A stretch of 64,000 bases of DNA from Cardiocondyla obscurior (lineage: Eukaryota > Arthropoda > Insecta > Hymenoptera > Formicidae): assembly GCF_019399895.1 (NCBI RefSeq), contig NC_091867.1:1364001-1428000 (forward strand), in the 5' to 3' direction. Each line of letters opens with the position of its first letter. The first letter of the stretch is position 1. The translations under genes and the position numbers were made by a program. Positions 1 to 12,500 of this stretch are shown here, piece after piece. A model generated the notes under the pieces. It did no database searches. It had not been told where the DNA came from and saw only the letters and a list, made by a program, of their open reading frames with translations.

Positions 1-3000
1 CGCGGTAGTTCGATACCATCCCTAAAATATCACGATTCATCTACGTCGACGTCGAATCTCAAGCAGCATCGCCAAGACAGTCACGGCCAGGTAAGAGAAT
101 CGCAGAAGTATTGGAAACGCACCGCCAAGGTTCTATTATACAACTACAGCTCGCGAATATAAGCAGTGAATTTTTACGAGCTGAAGCTTACGAAAAAAAA
201 AAAAAAAAAAGCACTTCCGTGGACCACCACAATAAATGTTGATTTAAGTTAAATGAGTTTTTTCCCGATTACCGCTGTAATAAAAGAATCGCTTAAATCA
301 CGCTTAACGTTTAACCCGAAAATTAGAGGAAAAATTAATCGAAAATAATGTGCAGGTTGCAATTTTTTTTAACATAAATTTATATATATTTCTTTTTTTT
401 ATTATTACTGAAAGTTAAACCTGGTTTAATTATAGCAGTATCCAAAATGGTTAGAGTAATGTTACTGATGCTTGGGTATACATAAACGCAATTAAGTGTA
501 TGTGACGAGGAAATGAGACGACTTAAGATGCCTATTAGCGACGAGGATTCCCTTGTGCAGGTCTCCAGCGGTTCCCGTCGACGCGACACCGTAAATACCT
601 TCCTGGCAGGCAGTAGCGGTATTTCCGGAGAGCTGTTCATCAGCGGCAACTGCAGCCGCGAGCTCTCGCCCGTGAGATGGTGCGATCGTGAAGTCGACGG
701 CGTCTACCTGGGCCGCTCCGGGTGGGTGCAAATTCAGCAGCGGTCCCTCGACGAGAATCGTCGAGCGAACTACGAGAGCAACCTGGGCGGCGGCACTCTG
801 CCGCTATCGCGACGGGCGGCGGTGAAGCAAGAGTTCACCAGAGACCTAGACACACAGCGACCCGATTTTCTCGCCTCGACCACGCCGATTATATCACCGC
901 CGCCTGCATTCCAAGATGCTGTCGCCGACAAAAAATCCTCGTCCAGACATTCCTCCTCCGCTGTGCGCAACAACTACGGCAATAAAGCACCTTTCCTACG
1001 GCGATCGAATGCTATTGTGGACAGCGAGAATTCGGATTCCTCAGTGGAGGGGTACGTTAATTTTCAATTAATTTATTCACGATTAACAACGATCGCGTCT
1101 TGATTCAATACATTAACATTGATCGCAATAAGGCTCAAGTGAACAAGAACTCGAACATTCTTTAATTAGCGTAATGCATGCTATTAATTTGTGTTCTATG
1201 TGAAGAAATATAATGTGAAACGTTTCGTTAACTAAATTAAGGAAAACTTAAGAATATACTTAAAATATTAAAATATTAAAATATTTTTGGATGTTAGATA
1301 TGAAAATGGCGACGATGAGGATGATATTCCTAATTCATCTTTAAATCCCAATCTGGTATCGTCGTCGGCTCTTACATTGAACTCGTCTACAGAATCGATT
1401 CGCGCCAACGGCGAGCGAATATCACCTAACAGACAAAGGCATGAAAATTTCAAATATTTTACTTAGAGACTTTTTTTTTTTATTTGCACGCGAGTTTTTG
1501 GTCAAATAGTTATGTAATTTTTTTTTTTATTGTTTTTGAAATTGATATTTTATGTATTAAAAGAAATAATTAATTTAACATTTGATATGGTGGGCGTGAT
1601 GATTATGTAATCTAAGGGACTGAAATTGTTATATTCAGGAGGATTCACAGAAATCAGCAAGGGCTTAGAAGATCGCCCGGATCTGCAGAGTCGGGGAAAC
1701 AAATATTCAATTCATCTTCCTCATCATCTTCGTCGTCCAGCAGCGAGGGACGGCAAGGCCGGTCATCTACGCCTAATCCATTCCGACGTAGTAATCTCTC
1801 GCGACAGCACCAGGGCACCAGGGTCAATCAAGTGTCGCCCGAATCTCATCAATCAAGATCGAAAAGTCTTCAATTGCTGGAGAAAAGGTCATCGGGAAAT
1901 ACCGCTCCGCAGAGGGATCACTCTCGCGACTCAAACGAGACGCACCGAGTTGTAAAAATTGTGAACAATAGAGGTGGCGACAAATCCAAGCGTCACATTC
2001 TTCAAAACAGTAAGTTGTTTAAATACCTGAACGTTTTATCTTTCGTTTTTGCATGCATGTAGATTTATTCATTTTTTTTTTTATGTCACAGATGTGTAGA
2101 AAAAAAAATTATTTTATAAGTTATAAAAATATTATATTACATAAAATATTAATAGTTGAAAATGCATTGCTTATTGTTCTCATACACAACTGTTTCTTTT
2201 TTCGAAAATTCTTCAGGAAAAGCTCAATCCGCCGACGACACCATAAGCGAGAGCCTTTTCCGTGAGCCCGAGATGGTAACAGAATATTTGTATGGCACGC
2301 GTAGTCGCGTGGTACCGAGAAGTGCGTTGACAAATCGCTACGAAAGTCAAGAGCAGAGACGCGGCAATTCCAACTACATTGTATCCAAGCAACAGCAGCA
2401 GCCGCCGAAAGTGTCGACGAACGCTTCGAAATCTCAGCAACAACAGTCGCAACAACAGCAGCAATCGAGGCAGTCGCGAACGCTTCAGAGAGGCGCAACA
2501 ACACCGAATACGAGCACGCCATCCGCCACCCAACATTTTTGCATTAGTTCGGATACGAAGCTACGCTGCACCAACAACACGTGCGACTTTTGGCCCCATT
2601 GCTCGCAAAAGGACTTGTACTCGCCAAATCAAGCGCCGCAGCCGGTTTTTATGAAGCTATCGCAGAGCTACCCTGCGCATCAGCGGCTCTCCACCGACGG
2701 CGGCAGTCACCGGGGAAGTGCCAGTTCCTCTCCGGCCTCTCTGGAACGAATGGACGATCGAGAACTTCGCGAGAGAGATAACGTGAGAAAGAGCAGAAGC
2801 AACCAGCAGGGTAAGTACAAGGACAATCCCAAGAGCGTGCTTAAACAGGTTAATAGGTCACCAAAGGGAATCAACGGAAACGGTTCGTAACACGTTTAGT
2901 TTAATTACGACAACTTTAAATTAAATTCTTTCGAGTATAGAAGCTACTCTTTTTCAATCAACAGATATTATTACATTACTAAAATATATAATTATTACTA

Positions 3001-3575
3001 AAATATATAACGTTATTTAAAATTAAAAAAAAAATTTTTTTAATTAAGAAAGTACTAAATTTAACATTTGATAAGCAGAATACTTTGTACTTTCGTGTTA
3101 CATCGACATTAGCGTTTTATGTAAACATAGTAGTTTCTGCAGCAGAAAAGAGAGAGATGCATCATCGAGTATACAGGAAGCCCGACTTTCCGGGTTCCTT
3201 CGACGGTGTCGACAGTAAGGACAGAAGGGTGTCGCCCATCCAGGGGATGAATGTTATCAATAGATCACCTAGTGGCGGCCCGATCGCTTCCTCGTCGTCT
3301 TCCTCCAGCAGCGATATCTGGGACCCTACGTTAGATCGCGTGGTGACGAGAAGCCCGCGGAACGCAAAAAGCTCCGGCGCTTCCACGCCGACCGCAGACG
3401 CTGTGATCGGCTCGCTCAAGACATTGATAGAACCGCCAAAAGACGGCACGCTGTCCAGACCTGGTAGCGCGCCTACCCGGGGCGAGGACTCCCTCACCGG
3501 AGACGTCGTTCTGGATCCTCATCAGCGGTCTTTATCCCTGCCCAAGTCCTTCTTGGCGCACAACACGGCGGATGG
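1..3575 (+). CDS. SPATA13: N-terminal low-complexity exon cluster of the RhoGEF gene
   Basis: Six consecutive exons give about 720 residues without a recognisable globular domain. Exon 510-1051 starts near MRRLKMPISDEDSLVQVSSG. Exon 1639-2009 contains a run of about ten serines. Exon 2217-2810 has interrupted polyglutamine and a cysteine-containing stretch (KLRCTNNTCDFWPHCSQKD). Exon 3143-3575 has an eight-serine run and proline-directed serine sites (RSPSGG, RSPRNA). Exon phases agree at every junction, and the reading frame stays open across repeat-rich sequence, which supports real coding. The acceptor of the last exon is ambiguous by one CAG (3143 or 3146), a NAGNAG-type choice that would add or drop one residue. 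Such disordered N-termini in this family are isoform-specific; no function is assigned. Confidence 0.85.
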
Positions 3576-6500
3576 GTGAGTCAAACTTTTTACACTACGT
3601 TATTCAGTTCGTTAAATCATGTGCGTACGTAACGCAACTATTTGTTTCTCCCTGCCGTTTACATCCTCGTTAAACAGGCGGTGTGACCGTGCCGCGCGAT
3701 GTGCCAAACGCAATCGGTCGCTTGTGTTTAAGGATTTAGGAAATTCGAATAAAAGGGAGGGCGCGGGTGTACGGAGAGGGTGGCCCCTTTCAATTCGACT
3801 CGGTCGTGTTCCACAGGACTGGGCGGAATACCGAGAACGAGCTTGTTTCTGTTGAGCCGTTACTCCAACTAATTGATGCCCGCTGCAGAATCCACTGTAA
3901 AGCACGCGAACACCAGTGCAAACACAAAATGCAAACGGCCGACCGATGCATAATCTTTGCCGAGCGTTGCAGTATCTATCGCTTCAATTCCGATAACGTG
4001 TCGTGCAGCCAGCGGCCACGATTAATTGCGAACTCACTAGCCGCCTCTTATTCGTATGCGGCTGTTAGAGTCGTGGCATACAAAAGTTATAATTACTTAA
4101 ACGGTAAAACTGAAGACGTAAGTAATGCGACCAATTACAGCCGAGAACGGGCTCCAAAAAGCCACTTTAAAACGTAAATTGCGATGAAAATTTCGTATGA
4201 TTTACTGCTCCAGGTACTTTTGTGTGTCGCAACTCTTACCTCGAGCGACAGGCTCTCGTTTTTCGACAACGATCACGGAGTCGACTTCTTCTTTTTTTTT
4301 TTTTTACATTTTAACGTGTTAGAAATATATGAGGAAAGAGTAATATAAAATGTCCGAGTGATACTTATACGTTTGTACGTACGTTTAATATCTAAAGAAT
4401 TCAAGAACACGCGGTTTTCCGTACTACTTTATACGAAAAGCCGTGCCATGCGCATAGCGAAAGTCGGCAGATGAAAACTTTTGCATTTCGTGAATGTTAG
4501 AAAGAAGGCAGGAAGTTACGTGCCGCGGATCTCTCGGAACTTAACGCTTACCGGATTAAATGTTGAGTTGAAAAACGTCGGAAACTCGGCGCGTATAACG
4601 TCGGAGTTTGGAAGTCTGATGGCAGGCGCGAAACGATCAACCGGACGAGGTTTAGCGAGAGAGATCGTTTGGTAGCGAGACGATCGACGCTTCATTTCTC
4701 GTTTCGTATTCGAATTTAATGCTGAAACATTCCCGGCTTCTGCCGAACTTTAAAATGCAATTTTCTACGTTATTAATATATTTTATCAGATACTGATATA
4801 CACATATTGGAATAACGTTTCAATTTTTCTTCTTTTTCGCGGCATTACTTAACTATTCTATTGCATTTGTTGAAATGTCTATGTTAATTAATGCACTTAC
4901 GCGCGGTATACGGGAGGTCGAGAGTTTTACGCCGTCGTCGATATTAAACGAGAAAGTTATCGCATCAAACGCAATCAACCGCCCCGAAACTACGACGCGA
5001 GAACGGAAAAGTGGAATTCTTGTTGAAAGTTCGCCGCCAGAAATTAAATGAACATAACGCGTCTCATTTTGGAATTTACTTATCGAACGTTAAATAAGGA
5101 AGTAGCAGAATTGACAAATACAGGTAAAATTTATTTTTTAATATCTTGTCCGTGATCATTTTACATTCGGAACTTACATCTTATCTATACCTTTATCATT
5201 TACTTTTTTTATATAAAATGCAACGAGCAGTGAAGCCCGATCATTAGAGTTTCCATTAAAATAAAGTTATAGAAAAATTATCGTTTAAAAAAAAAAAAAA
5301 AAAAAAATGAGAAAGAAAAAAAAGTTGGGAAAAAATTTCTTTTCGGAAAAGAAGAACAGGTGAAAATAGGACGAATGCAATTTCATTTTAGGAAGATTAC
5401 TCGAAAGTTTCGTCGTCCCAGCGAACTTCTGTCCCGCGCGCGACGCGAGTGTCGAGACACGAGAAATAATAAATTGAGTTTCTCTAATCCCGCCGCGCGT
5501 GTCTGCCGCGAAATTTCTATCCGAAATTCGATTATCGGATCGTTCGCACTGCAGGAATCGCGTAAGAGAAACGAATCGTTCTCATCGATCATTCGTATAT
5601 CAATCCCGACGTACCACTTTCACGATTTTCCAATCGTCAGGCTGTTCTCTCCGCGTTTACGTCAATTTTCAAATCGGCAAGAATCATGAGAGAACTCGCC
5701 TTCGAGGATGGTTCGACTTTGAAAGTTCAGCGTGGAATCGGTGCGGCGCTCTCGCGTGAATCTAGCGTTTACGGAACGATTCGTAAATCTCAAATCATTA
5801 TCGGACCACACGGCTAATCGACTGCCGTCGGCTCCCCGGAGGGCTGCAATTAACTCGATTCGTTTAAGGTGTACACTTCCGGTCTCGATTTAACCCTTAA
5901 AAGCCCACTTCGAGCAAACTTTGATTAATTTAATCAGAGATCTGGTATTCAACAGGATCAAAGTTTCGTGTGAAACACTCTCTTGTTGGATCCTACATCG
6001 AGCCTAATTACAAATTAAATCAATTAACTTGTCATCAAAGTAAGTCTAAGAGAGCGGTGGCGGGGAGAGGAGGGAGAGGGACTCTTTCGACGAGAAGTTA
6101 GCCGGGGGAAGAAATCGGTTTTAAAGTTAGGCGCGCAATTCGATGCAAGTTTGATCGGCGGAAAGCGCCCGGGACGAGAAACCGGAGATTGTCCGCTTCG
6201 TGCGTGCCACCTTTCTTTCCTCCCTGTTCTTCCCTGTTCTCGAGAGAAGGAAAGGGAGGCAGACACGCCGGCAAGCAGGCGGGAACGAGCGGTCGGCGAA
6301 CCGACTCGCGATCATTCCGAAGGTGCAACGCGCGGCGCATCGCAGGACGCTTGGTTGCCAGGGCGCTGCGATCGACGGGGCACCGGGGCAGTACGCCGAG
6401 TGCCGCCGTGCAGATAACATGTCGCAGTCACCGTCGCCGTCGCCGTCGCCGGTGGCTCTCGGTACGTGAAGTCACCCGCGCCCGCGCTAACCGTGCCGTT

Positions 6501-9500
6501 TCCGCTTCCGTTTGCGCGAGCGCCCCTCGGGAACCTAGCGACGGCCGCGGATCGATTGGAATTCGGAGTGTCGGCCGGCACGGATCTACGCTCGCACAGG
6601 TACATACAGCCAGGTGATCCGGCGCTCGCGCGAACGACGGATCACCCGGGAGAACGAATTATATCTCACTGTGAAAGCGTTGCGATTTCAAATGCCGGCC
6701 GCTACCTGTGGCAGAATACCATTTTTTTTTTTTTTTTTTTTTTTTCCCCTCTTTTTTTCTTGCTTCATGCGCGACGTTTTCTTGATTTGAAACGCGAACG
6801 AAATAATGGTGGAAATATTTACGCGAATTAATCTCCTTCGAAAGAGGCCGCGTCGCAACGTAGGTATTAGACTGGAAATTTTGCGAAACGGAGCGACTCG
6901 CAGATTAAACCGCGCGATGTGAAATAATAATTCGGAGCACGGCGAAGAGAAAGAGAGCAATTGCCCCGCTCAGCGCGTGCGCTATTTTTCTCATCCACCG
7001 ACATTTCCGGCCTTCGCCGGCACCCACGCTGAAATTACAGCGCGCCCCACGTTCGTTAATTGCGCCGGATTTCAAACCCGGCGATTCGCGCGGCGTGAAA
7101 GAATAAGAGCAAACAGGGGGAGGGGAGGGGAGTCCGAGGGGGAGAAACCATCGGTTGAAGTAGAGTCCAAATTTATTTCTCAGCCCGACATTGTCGGCTC
7201 TGCTAACGATATCTTCATGGTCCGCAATTTCTGCGAAATGATTTTTCCCAACGGCCCACCCTTCGCCCACTCAACGCCCACCCTTCGCCAACCCTTCGCC
7301 CACACTACGCCCACCCTTTTACCACTGCCAAGCTCACGTCGCGACCGATAAATAATGAGAGAGTTTAAAAAACCACCAAGAGAGATTGTTCCCTCTTCAA
7401 TTCGCGTCTCGTGCGGACGCGCACGCGCCGCAACACGTCGACCCTAAATGTAGTCGAAAATCGAAAATACTCATCCTGTACAAGCTATCGAATGGAGCGG
7501 GTGATTATTTATGTATATTTATATTCATGTCTTTAACAGCCGAACATATAAATATTGAACAAAAAAAAGAAAAAAATTACGCGGCGAAATATTTCGTATG
7601 AACTCACCTCGATAATTAATTTGTAGCGTAACGAATGGTCCAACGTGTAAAACAAACGCAGTCCCACCGGAAGTGGCACTCGCCGGTGCAACGATAACTC
7701 TCGCGTAAGCACGGCAATAAAATTATATAAAACCGCCGCGATTAATCAACCCCTCCGGGAGAAACTCACGACGGGGAATTCACGCCGGAAACCTGCTCAC
7801 CTTCGTCGATCCGCGAATCACCGCCGATCGCTTCCGCTCACGTGCGAGTTCGGCGATCCCTCCTTTCCCCTCCGGAGAGGGGAAAGAAAAAGGGGACAGG
7901 TGCGAGTCCGTCGGTTACTACGCGAGATAAATTGCGAAGACAACCGCGGAATCTGGGTTCACACGACACCGCGCGGTATTCCTCGTTTATCACGCGGAAT
8001 GAATTATTGGCTTAATTAAGCGAAACACGGCCAGAAAGTCTACCTCCGACGTCGCCTAACTTTCTTCCCCCTCTCTCTGTTTCTCTCTTTCTCTTTGTGT
8101 GTACGATTAATAAATTAGGTAAAGCACTCTTGCTGCGGGAAAATACTTGAGTGATCTAGCCACCGTATTGCCGCCGACACAATTCTTCCAAAATCACCCG
8201 TTTCGAAAGAAAATGATAACTTCGCATAAATTTTTTATATTTAAAAAAAATATATTTTATATACAAAAATATATTTTATATACATATTTTATATTTTATA
8301 TATTTTATATGCAGGGTATATATAAAGAATAGTACAAAGCGGAGAGATCGTTAACTTTAATTAGCGTCCTGCTTTTATATGCAGCCGATGTGCAAAAAAT
8401 ATTAGAAAATACAGCGTTCAAGTAATAGCTTCATTAAAATTCAGTTGAGCAAAGTAATAATCGCCATCGGGACGACTGCTGGAAATTCCAAAGATTATTC
8501 GGTTGTTAGCTCCTCTTTGAATCGAATTCTCTTAATTTAATTATCTTCAATTATCCGAGATGTCACGGGCCGATCGACGCTGGCTTTGCCCGCTCGCGAA
8601 ACGTCTCGTTCGTTACAATAATCGCGAGAATTTCACTAACCTCGGATATTTTATTCATTTCGCGGACTCTTTTTGCTCAGTGATTAGTTATTAGCCGACT
8701 CTTTATCTGGCGTTTTAGCATAATATTAAAATAAATAATATTTAATTGACACATTGACAGTGCTCCTCAGCGATTATCTTATCAGTGGACAAAGCGAGGA
8801 ATCGCGTCGTAAGACAAACGAGACTTTCATTCGAAATATCGTAAAAATAAAAGAAAAAGTTGAGGTGAGGCCACGCGATGAAGCACCGTGCCGCATGAAA
8901 CTCGCGCGGTATGTAAAACACGCGCTTGTCGGGTTTTCGCGGGTTTCCTTGGGTCCGATGAAACAAACGCGTGTATAAACACGGTGGACGAAACGGCCTT
9001 CGACGTGGACAGTGAAATGAGTGAGAAAAGTGCGGCGCCGTCGTCGAAGATCCGCGAAAGGGTGAGCGGAAGTATCTTTTGGAGACACAGCTGGCACTGT
9101 TCCGCCTATTTGCCGAGAGAATCCTCTCTCACGAAGCTCGCCGACCTGCAGTTGGTTCGCAGTTGGGAGAACATGGCGCGGTCTAAAACCGACAAGTAAG
9201 AACATTTATATAACTCGCCTCATCAGTGGAGAATACAAATGACGCCCACAATGAACTCCTTGTAATTAGTCGCGGGCAAGAGTATTTAGTTTAGCTTAAC
9301 CAAGTCTTAAAATGCGAACTTCTTGCGAGAAAGGAGCCTCCTACCTTTTCCTTGTTTTTCTTTGCCCGTTTATTGCGCTTTAAAAGAAGTGCTAATTTCT
9401 TTTTTCTTTTAATATATCGTAAGTTATAAGATTTTTTCTTTGAACAACGTTTATCATAATTTAAAGCTTGTGTTATACATATAATATTTCTGAAAGATTT

Positions 9501-12500
9501 AATAGAAATCGAGTAAAAGAGTCTTAAGATTTTTTTTGCTGCGGCTGCAAAAAAAAAAATTTTATGCGCAGTAACGTGCATAAATATATTGGAGCTTTCC
9601 TTCTTACATGGTGCTCCAGTCCTCTCGTATCTGTTCCATCGAAAATACCTCTGTTCGATCCAATTTTAAATTTAACACTCGCCAATCAATACTACTCATA
9701 TCGAGTCGTTTTTTCTCTTTCTGATGTATCATATATTTCCTTCACGTTGTCAGTAGATATCCTTTGCTTTCGCGGTACATTCTGACAGTCGGCGCACTTC
9801 TACTTTAATATTTCAATATGAAATCTAAGAAATATTATCCAGCACAGTCTAGAATTTTTAGAGTTTGTTTTAATAATAAAAAGTCACATTCTCCTTAGAC
9901 AGGCGGTTCTCCTCAGGGAATATTTCGAACGGATCCATTATTTATTTGATGACCTACCTTTACTTGATATTCGATTAATTTTAATGAAACAATTTTACTT
10001 AGATTTGTTCCTTTTTTTTATTTTTATTTTATTTGATTTTATTTTCAAGAAAAATGTTGAGAGGGAGAAAGGGAGGTTTATTTCTCGCAACTGTTTGTTT
10101 AATATTTAATTTGCATATTTAATTATCCAATATATATCGATACTCCCAAGCAAATTTCTGTTCAAGCAATTAATACACGTTTGCACCGAGTATGTGCTTA
10201 TCGAGAGGAACTCTCGAAATGCGGCCAAAGTTCTACCACGGCACAACAGTAATAATCCAAAATTCTTGCGTCACGATGAGTGATCGGACCAACAAGAAAA
10301 TGCAAATAGAACTTTAGCCTTCGCCTAAACAACCGCGCAATCGTCAGGCGGTTAAATATCTATTAATACGTACGTACACATTGAGGTACACGTGGCAGCG
10401 TGCACAAGTTCTACCACGGATAACTCTGGACATTGATTCAACGAAAGACAGACCCCATGCAGAAATCCCGCGGCTGCACACACGTGCAGTTAAAACCTGG
10501 TCGCGCTCGCGAATTGATAAATTTATGGCAACTTGACAGCGAGCTACGAACACGCGTTGTTTTCGCAAACGCTTACGCCGCGTTACGTACGATCGATGTT
10601 GTAAATTCTATCATCATTTATTGTCGCATTTATCTTGGCTAATTATTTTTTTTTTTAATTACGCCAAATTTTTTTTTAGAATAAGTGATGGCAAATAGAC
10701 TTTTTTTTTTTTTTACCAAATTTTTGAGAGATATTAATTTCAGAAAAATTTTAAGATAAGCATGGACCCGGTTCCGGAGATATAAAGAGATAAAAGGTAT
10801 TTTTCATAATCCATGACTTTCATCTCTGTATCTCTGAAACCGTGGGTATTATAAGCTTGTCTTAAAATTTTACTGGGATTAATGTTTCATCTAATACCAA
10901 ATAATACCTAGTATTATTTGGCATAAAAAAAAAAAAAAATAAAGTTTGAAATTTGAGGTTCAAAAAATGGGCTAAATTTGCCATCGTTTTTTACAGAATT
11001 CCAAGCTATCTTTATAAATGCAAGCGCGCACGTTCGAATGATAGAACCAATTATTGAATTTCGATGTAATGTCCCGGCAAGTGTACCGAACAGTCGAATT
11101 CGGTCGTCTTCTCGCCGCTTCGAAACGCCTGTCGCGATCTCTTCCCAAGCACATGCACTCGTGGCCCGTGGGATCTCTGTGTCCGAGGTCCGAGGCAGGT
11201 TCTACCAGAACCAGTTTTTCTCAGAGCTGATCGCGCGCGGTTAGGTTTCTTCTTTCTCTACCTTACGTCGCGACGTGGACAACGGGCAGACACGAACGGC
11301 CTCCTCCCAAGTGCCGTATTTCGTTCATATCGCATCGCGCATTTCCGATCCGGATCAGACACCGGGATATCTTTTTTTTTTTTTTTTTCTTTTTTTTCCC
11401 TTCTCCTTTGCATCGCTCTCTCGCGATATCGTGTCGCAAATTATTCACAAAGCCGCAAACTTGATACAGTTTAACACTTGAGAATTCGTTAAGTTTTCTT
11501 ATTTTTCGAGCTTTACCCTGATATTAGATATCAGTCGAAAAGGTACAAACGAGATTGAAGATAGTCATAGAGAAATTTATTCGCGTTACCATTGGAAAAT
11601 TACATTGTCTGCGATTCCCAGCACGTAATTCTCTCTCATTGCACGTTATATTGAATAATACATTCGGCGTATTATTCTTATTAACAAATGCAAATTGATT
11701 TATCAGCGTGCAGAATCGCTGAATTTTCAACAAAAATTCGTCGTGGAAGTTTTCACAAACGATCGTGATTCGTAACGCGTTTCTGGAGGCGCATTCGAAG
11801 GAGAACGGCGGATGAGACGCAGGTCTTGTTACCTCCGTATATTAATTCTACACTCGTGTGTGCGTACGAGAGACCCGAAGTTTCACCTTCGCGCGAACAC
11901 GAAACACGAAACTGGCGGGACCAACCACATCCTCCCCACGATGGTCGGCGACCGTCCGCTATCGCTTGCCGTTGTCACGCGCGACGTACGCACAGCTAAC
12001 TATTGGCCGCAGACAGGTACATCCGGCCGTGTAAATTCTGATGCAACGCGACAGAACACGAGACATATCGCAAAAAGATTGCAATAAAGACACTAGACAA
12101 TTTAGAATTTTAATATATCAATCGAGCAGATACCTACGAAGAAATAATGGAAACGGACGGCCAGCCGCTCCCTTTCGCTTCCGGTAATTATTGGTAATTG
12201 TTATTTGAATGTAGATAAGGGGGTAAACAGAGGGACGACGAAGTTAGCTCGAGGAGGAACCGACTGGCCGAGTTGTGTGCGCGCATAATTTATAGCATAA
12301 TAGAACATATCCGTAATCAGGAGCTCTCCCACAGTTTCACGAAAACCCTCGAAATTTGGGTGGTCCTCGTTACTTCTCCTCACTTCTTCCTTCTTCTCGG
12401 TAGAGCTTAGGTACCAACTTTCGATAGATCGGCCGCTTGTTAAATGGCTTTGTCACCTCCCCTCGGCGTCGGCCTTTCGTCGCAACGGAAGACTTTACGA

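Noticed and set aside
5300..5760. Overlapping frames of 70-110 codons on both strands in the large intron
   Set aside because: Arg/Ser-rich translations in several registers, no conserved motifs, no phase-compatible splicing.
6024..6617. Many overlapping frames on both strands of the CpG-rich block
   Set aside because: High GC lowers stop frequency; the frames overlap in all registers and look alike on both strands, so they are composition artefacts.
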